Under the pieces are notes generated by a model, which had not been told where the DNA came from, searched no databases, and saw only the letters and a program-made list of their open reading frames with translations. This document shows positions 5,600 to 9,218 of a stretch of DNA of 9,218 nt, piece by piece (the first letter of the stretch is position 1; each line of letters opens with the position of its first letter). A program made the position numbers and the translations under genes. The stretch spans positions 1-9,218 of the forward strand of contig JAFPZV010000129.1 of NCBI GenBank assembly GCA_017417085.1, read 5' to 3'. This DNA is from Deltaproteobacteria bacterium (GTDB taxonomy: Bacteria > Desulfobacterota > Desulfuromonadia > Desulfuromonadales > JAAYDE01).

Positions 5600-7489
5600 T
5601 CAGGAGACGGCGGACACGGATTCATGGGCCGCAGGCGAAGTTTCGGTTTCCTGCGGTTTCCAGGTCAGAAGAAAGGCGGCGTTGACAATGACGAAAACCG
5701 AACCCGCGTTGTGGACCAAAGCCCCGCTTACCGGCCCCAACAATCCGGCCGCCGCCAGGCCGATGGCCGCGAAATTCAGGGACATGGAAAAACACAGGTT
5801 GGCGCGGATGACGCGCATCATGCGGCGCGACAGGGACAAGAGGTGAGGCAGTTCGGCCAGGTCATCCCTGACCAGAACCAGGTCAGCCGCGTCGCAGGCG
5901 ATGTCGCTGCCCACGCCCCCCATGGCAATGCCCACGTGAGCAGCCTTGAGAGCCGGAGCGTCATTGATGCCGTCGCCGATCATGCAACTATATTCGCCTT
6001 TTTTATTCAAGGCGTCAATGAAAGCCAGTTTGTCCTCCGGCAGTTGACGGGACAGAGCCTCGGCAATGCCCGCCCTGTCGGCAGCGGCCCTCACCGCCTC
6101 TTCCCGGTCGCCGCTCAGGAGCGTCGGCTTGACACCCAGAGCACGAATGCCTGTGATGACCGCCCCGACGTCGGGCCGCAAGGCGTCGGCCAGTGAAATG
6201 TGGCCCGCATATGCGCCGTCCACGGCCAGGTGGATGCGGCTCGCGCCCTGGACGGAGCTCTCCGACCCAGCGCTTTCCTCCGGAGGAACGACGCTCATCT
6301 CGGCCAGGAAGGCCAGGGACCCGGCCAGCACCTCCCGCCCCCCCACCCGTGCGCGAACCCCGCGCCCCGGACGCATGGCGAAATCTTCTGCTTCGGGAGC
6401 AGGCGCATGGCCGGTCTGCGTGAATCCCCGGACTACGGCCCGGGCCAGCGGATGCTCTGAACGGGCTTCGACAGAGGCAGCCAGGGCGTAGAGCTCGGCC
6501 TCGGGCAGGACAAGGCTCTCAACCGCCGTCACCTCCGGCCTGCCGAAGGTAAGAGTGCCGGTCTTGTCGAAAACCACCCGGCGCGTCTGGGCCAAACGCT
6601 CCAGGGCATCGCCCTCGCGCACAAGGAAGTGGTGTCTGGAGGCATTGCCGATGGCTGCAGTCACGGCTGCGGGCGTGGCCAAAACCAGGGCACAGGGACA
6701 GAAGACCACCAGAATCGTCACGGCGCGGATCACATCACCGGTTAAGGTCCAGGCCAGGGCTGCTGCCGTCAGAGCGATGACTACGATCCAGGTAGCCCAG
6801 CGATCGGCCAGACGCACGATCTTCGCCTTGCCCGCGTCGGCACTCCGCGCAAGGCGCGCCAGACGCCAAACGGAGCTGTCCTGCCCGGCGTTCTCGGCCC
6901 GCATGTCAAAGAACCCCTCGGCGACTGTCGTGCCGCTCAACACCGCGTCCCCCGGCCCTTTGTCCACGGGCAGGGGCTCACCGGTCATCACCGCCTCGTC
7001 CACCGCAGCCGCTCCGGAGACAATCTTGCCGTCGGCCGGAACGGTCTCGCCAGGCAGAACGCGCAACAGATCGCCGGACCGTGCCTCGTCCGCCGGGATG
7101 ATGCGTTCCGCGCCGTCCGCCAGAAGCCTCGCCGTGCGCGGCGTGAGCCGGACCAGACGCTCAATGCCCTCCCGGGCTCGGGCTGCTGTCAGGTCTTCCA
7201 GAAGCGAGCCGACGCGCATGATGAAAGCCACCTCGCCGGCCGCGAAGTCCTCGCCAATGATGATCGAGGCGATGAGCGCCAAAGTCACCAGCACGTCGGC
7301 CCTGATATCGAATCGGGTGAAGAGGCCCTCGGCCGCGTCTTTGAGAATGGGCAGTCCACAAAGGAGAATGGCGATCCAGGCCACGTCGGCGTGAAACAGG
7401 GGGAGCTTAGGCGCTCTGAAGAAGCTCGCGGCCAGAGCGATGCCCGCGATCACGAGGACAATGATTTGCAGAATGATGTTCTTGCGCAT
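5600..7489 (-). CDS. P1B-type heavy-metal-translocating ATPase, no N-terminal metal-binding domain
   Basis: The 629-residue inner-membrane pump exports (soft) metal cations using ATP. Four hydrophobic segments occupy about residues 5-92, then the actuator domain with TGE (169-171), two more membrane segments with the CPC translocation motif (C264-P265-C266), the phosphorylated Asp D308 in DKTGT, the nucleotide-domain H346-P347 of SEHPLA, the GDGIND hinge (505-510), and a final helix pair. All catalytic motifs are intact. It starts at the first membrane helix, with no GMTCxxC or His-rich N-terminal domain. ATG 7489 has AGGAGGT (7496-7502) at 6 bases, which supports this short N-terminus. The last helices read SLNFAAIGLAAAG and H593-N-A-G-S597, matching neither the classic Cu-ATPase nor the Zn/Cd-ATPase (Lys, Asp) signature by eye. 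It is first gene of an operon with the CsoR-type sensor. Metal is probably Cu(I) or Zn/Cd-like; undecided. Confidence 0.93.
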   Translation of the reverse strand: MRKNIILQIIVLVIAGIALAASFFRAPKLPLFHADVAWIAILLCGLPILKDAAEGLFTRFDIRADVLVTLALIASIIIGEDFAAGEVAFIMRVGSLLEDLTAARAREGIERLVRLTPRTARLLADGAERIIPADEARSGDLLRVLPGETVPADGKIVSGAAAVDEAVMTGEPLPVDKGPGDAVLSGTTVAEGFFDMRAENAGQDSSVWRLARLARSADAGKAKIVRLADRWATWIVVIALTAAALAWTLTGDVIRAVTILVVFCPCALVLATPAAVTAAIGNASRHHFLVREGDALERLAQTRRVVFDKTGTLTFGRPEVTAVESLVLPEAELYALAASVEARSEHPLARAVVRGFTQTGHAPAPEAEDFAMRPGRGVRARVGGREVLAGSLAFLAEMSVVPPEESAGSESSVQGASRIHLAVDGAYAGHISLADALRPDVGAVITGIRALGVKPTLLSGDREEAVRAAADRAGIAEALSRQLPEDKLAFIDALNKKGEYSCMIGDGINDAPALKAAHVGIAMGGVGSDIACDAADLVLVRDDLAELPHLLSLSRRMMRVIRANLCFSMSLNFAAIGLAAAGLLGPVSGALVHNAGSVFVIVNAAFLLTWKPQETETSPAAHESVSAVS

Positions 7490-7535
7490 GGTCTTACCTC
7501 CTGATGGTTAATGGTGGCGGGGACGGCTTATGCCA

Positions 7536-7570
7536 ATACCCCTATAGGTATGTTATACCATTACGGGTAT
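7536..7570. promoter_or_regulatory. Tandem CsoR-type operator boxes
   Basis: Two copies of the inverted repeat ATACC-N6-GGTAT occur: 7536-7551 (centre CCTATA) and 7555-7570 (centre ATTACG), with centres 19 bp apart. This is the typical format of CsoR/RcnR/FrmR-family operators (AT-flanked C- and G-tract half-sites). Both lie 47-81 bases upstream of the P-type ATPase start and overlap its predicted promoter, so repressor binding would block RNA polymerase. The regulator is encoded as second gene of the operon, which implies autoregulation. The identical half-sites are seen; the pairing with this sensor is inferred. Confidence 0.75.
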
Positions 7571-7580
7571 GGGTTATCAA
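7553..7580 (-). promoter_or_regulatory. Predicted promoter of the metal-efflux operon
   Basis: On the minus strand TTGATA (7580-7575) is followed after 16 bases by TATAAC (7558-7553), each five of six to the sigma-70 consensus. The second operator box fills the spacer and the first covers the region just downstream of the -10, a classic repression layout. Confidence 0.6.
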
Positions 7581-7715
7581 GAGGAAAGAATGCTCCAAAT
7601 GGGCGGATCAGGCAAACAATCGCCCGGTTTGTATATAGCTTTGCCCGGCGCAACAGCATATCGTCCTCATCAGCAGACTGACAAATCGGCACTCGCAGGC
7701 CGGGCAACTCCCCAA

Positions 7716-7750
7716 GCCGCCTACGGCGGCAGCTCCCCCGATGAGGGAGC
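7716..7750. repeat. Tandem GC-rich stem-loops, possible REP-like element
   Basis: Two perfect 6-bp stem-loops sit side by side: GCCGCC-TAC-GGCGGC (7716-7730) and GCTCCC (7732-7737) with GGGAGC (7745-7750). Paired palindromes of this kind, one after the other with a one-base gap, resemble repetitive extragenic palindromic elements. No T-run follows, so they are not a terminator. They lie in the 328-base gap between the ATPase and hydrolase genes, in the 5' region of the hydrolase transcript. The remainder of the gap (7581-7715 and 7751-7804) shows no gene or clear promoter that I can defend. Only one copy is in this window, so repeat status is unproven. Confidence 0.4.
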
Positions 7751-7817
7751 CCTGAGGCCCCGCTGCATGAGCAACTATCAAACCAACATCAATCACCCCC
7801 AACAAAGGAGCATCGAT

Positions 7818-8873
7818 ATGAACACTCAACTCTTCTGCCTTCTGACCGGAGCCGCGTTGTTCGCCGCTCAATCCGCCCAGGCCGCCGACACACAGGCCAA
7901 TCCTTTTGGCCTCGTATACCGGGGAGCCATCACCAAAAACGAACCGGGACAGGTAAACATCCATCCGGTAACCTACAAGCTGCGGGACATTGAGGTGGCC
8001 GCCAATGTCTATACGCCCGCGAACTACGACGCCGCCAGGAAATACCCGGCCGTGGTGGTGGCGCATCCCAACGGCGGAGTCAAGGAACAGGTGGCCGGGC
8101 TCTACGCCCAGCGCCTGGCCGAGCGCGGCTACATCACCATCACCGCCGACGCCGCCTATCAGGGAGCAAGTTCCGGTGAGCCCCGCAATGTGGACCGGCC
8201 CGCCTTCCGTATTGACGACATCCGCGGCATGGCCGACTACATCGGCCAATATCCCGGCGTGGACAGCAACAAACTGGCACTCCTGGGCATCTGCGGAGGT
8301 GGCGGTTACTCCCTCAAGGCGGCCCAAACCGACAAGCGCTTCAAGGCCGTGGCCACGCTCTCCATGTTCGATTCCGGCCGTGTGCGGCGCAACGGCTTCC
8401 TGGACGCGGACAAGGCGAATATTCAGAAACGTCTCCAGGATGCTTCGAAGGCACGGGCCGAGTACGCGGCCACCGGCAAGCCCGTCTATCTGGGCAGCAA
8501 GCCGGGCAAGATGACGGCCGAGGAACTGGCGAAAATTCCTACCGATCTCTATCGCGACGGCATGGAGTACTACGGCGACACTCACGCGCACCCCAATTCC
8601 ACCTTCGCCTACACCGCCGACAGCCTGCTCGACCTGATGGAGTTTGATGCCACCAGCAACATGGATTTGATCGACCAGCCCCTGCTCATCATGGCGGGCG
8701 AGAAGGCCGATACCCTGTACATGAGCGAAGACGCCTTCAACAAGGCCACGGGCACGACGAACAAGAAACTGTTCAAAATCCCCGGCGCGACCCATATACG
8801 TACTTACTGGTTCCCGGAATATGTGGATCAGGCTTTGAACAAGCTGGGCGAGTTCTACGGCAAGAACCTGTGA
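7818..8873 (+). CDS. Exported alpha/beta hydrolase with Cys at the nucleophile position
   Basis: The 351-residue precursor has a Sec-type signal peptide (short start, hydrophobic core LFCLLTGAALFAA, cleavage likely after SAQA, residue 22), so the enzyme should be periplasmic or secreted. The mature part is an alpha/beta hydrolase: an oxyanion-region HPNGG motif (residues 83-87), the nucleophile elbow GICGGGG with C159 where Ser is usual, an acid candidate D298 or E295 in the MAGEKAD strand, and catalytic H326 in PGATHIR. Cys nucleophiles are known in dienelactone hydrolases and occur in YcjY-like hydrolases, which this resembles. The substrate is unknown; an ester, lactone or acyl bond is expected. 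ATG 7818 has AAGGAG (7805-7810) at 7 bases and begins the signal peptide; an open in-frame extension back to 7569 would run through the CsoR operator and is rejected. It stands between the efflux operon and a reductase gene with its own operator. Confidence 0.88.
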   Translation: MNTQLFCLLTGAALFAAQSAQAADTQANPFGLVYRGAITKNEPGQVNIHPVTYKLRDIEVAANVYTPANYDAARKYPAVVVAHPNGGVKEQVAGLYAQRLAERGYITITADAAYQGASSGEPRNVDRPAFRIDDIRGMADYIGQYPGVDSNKLALLGICGGGGYSLKAAQTDKRFKAVATLSMFDSGRVRRNGFLDADKANIQKRLQDASKARAEYAATGKPVYLGSKPGKMTAEELAKIPTDLYRDGMEYYGDTHAHPNSTFAYTADSLLDLMEFDATSNMDLIDQPLLIMAGEKADTLYMSEDAFNKATGTTNKKLFKIPGATHIRTYWFPEYVDQALNKLGEFYGKNL

Positions 8874-8982
8874 GGTTTTTGTGATATTTGCGATGCGGGG
8901 CCCTCACGGCCGAACCGGGACTGTGATGCGCCCCCTCCGTATACCAAACAACGGCGGATGAAATCGCGCAGAATTCCTCTCT

Positions 8983-9026
8983 AGTATGCATTACACGCAT
9001 AGTACAATGAGCAACTGGTATTGTAC
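8983..9026 (+). promoter_or_regulatory. Composite operator, copy 2 (upstream of the last reductase)
   Basis: AGTATGCAT (8983-8991), seven bases, ATAGTACAAT (8999-9008), eleven bases, ATTGTAC (9020-9026). GTACAAT and ATTGTAC form a perfect 7-bp dyad around the 11-base spacer. A second overlapping dyad, GGTAT-N5-ATACC, covers 9017-9031. The element precedes a possible -10 TATATT (9045-9050), placing its last half-site where the -35 would be; this fits activation by an LTTR at a promoter with a poor -35. It matches copy 1 at 3911-3954 block for block and in the same orientation. The rest of the 8874-9134 gap shows no gene or T-run terminator. Confidence 0.65.
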
Positions 9027-9134
9027 ATACCAAAAGAAATACAGTATATTAGAAGCGTTCACGATTCCGACTATTCTGCTGGAATATACATGGCTCAGAG
9101 TACACTCACCCATCGAAAGACAAGGAGAACAACA

Positions 9135-9218
9135 ATGCGTGTGGAACTCATCAACGGCAGTCCGCATCCCCAGGGTTCAACCAGCGTGGCGCTTTTGGAA
9201 GTGGAGCGCGTGCTTCAG
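9135..9218 (+). CDS. Flavodoxin-fold NAD(P)H-dependent oxidoreductase, N-terminal fragment cut by the window end
   Basis: Only 28 codons are present, beginning MRVELINGSPHPQGSTSVAL. The hydrophobic first strand followed by INGSP...GST is the FMN-phosphate loop of the NADPH-dependent FMN reductase/flavodoxin-like family, close to the start of the reductase at 833 (MKVLAINGSP). AAGGAG (9122-9127) lies 7 bases upstream of the ATG. The frame is open to the edge, so the gene should continue beyond the window. Copy 2 of the composite operator lies 109 bases upstream of the start, suggesting control by the LysR or AraC regulator encoded 4-6 kb away. Confidence 0.8.
   Translation, partial: MRVELINGSPHPQGSTSVALLEVERVLQ

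Noticed and set aside
5189..6196. 335-codon plus-strand frame across the CsoR-type gene and the ATPase C-terminus
   Set aside because: Antisense to two proteins with intact catalytic and ligand motifs; no recognisable domain and low-complexity composition.
6555..7394. 279-codon plus-strand frame opposite the ATPase
   Set aside because: Arg/Ala/Ser/Thr-rich antisense translation typical of GC-rich codon shadow; no start context.
7569..7817. N-terminal extension of the hydrolase
   Set aside because: It would run from the CsoR operator through the paired stem-loops, and would bury the signal peptide; ATG 7818 has AAGGAG at 7 bases.
7608..8795. 395-codon minus-strand frame opposite the hydrolase
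   Set aside because: Antisense shadow rich in Gly, Val and His; the plus strand has a signal peptide, a good ribosome site and a triad.

Overview
The window looks like a chromosomal accessory region of a GC-rich anaerobe. The mix of flavodoxin-fold reductases, a DUF362/ferredoxin protein and a P1B metal ATPase would fit a Desulfovibrio-like (Desulfovibrionaceae) host. That placement is inference from gene content and base composition; no marker gene is present. I found no rRNA, tRNA, CRISPR array, insertion sequence or integrase.

Layout. Bases 184-2688 (+) hold a redox cluster: two NAD(P)H/FMN-type flavodoxin-fold proteins (184-723, 833-1513) and a DUF362 protein with two [4Fe-4S] motifs (1582-2688). 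Facing it on the minus strand is a LysR-type regulator (3025-3894), followed by a 61-residue Trp/Cys-rich small protein (2785-2970) that I do not recognise. Both point at a minus-strand intrinsic terminator (2692-2730). The LysR gene is divergent from an AraC-type regulator with an AraC_N domain (4212-5138, +). Their intergenic region is rich in dyad symmetry. Next, on the minus strand, is a metal-efflux operon: a P1B-type ATPase without an N-terminal metal-binding domain (5600-7489), then a CsoR/RcnR-family sensor (5285-5563). Two identical-format ATACC-N6-GGTAT operator boxes overlap a good promoter just upstream of the ATPase. Bases 7818-8873 (+) encode an exported alpha/beta hydrolase with a Cys in the nucleophile position. 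The window ends inside a third flavodoxin-fold reductase (9135 onward).

How the parts fit. The most informative non-coding signal is a roughly 44-bp composite element found twice with identical spacing: AGTATGCAT-N7-ATAGTACAAT-N11-AWTGTAC. One copy lies between the LysR and AraC genes (3911-3954), the other upstream of the last reductase (8983-9026). It suggests that one of the two local regulators controls both its own region and the reductase 5 kb away, tying the window into a redox regulon. The metal-efflux operon appears to be a self-contained unit inserted between these parts.
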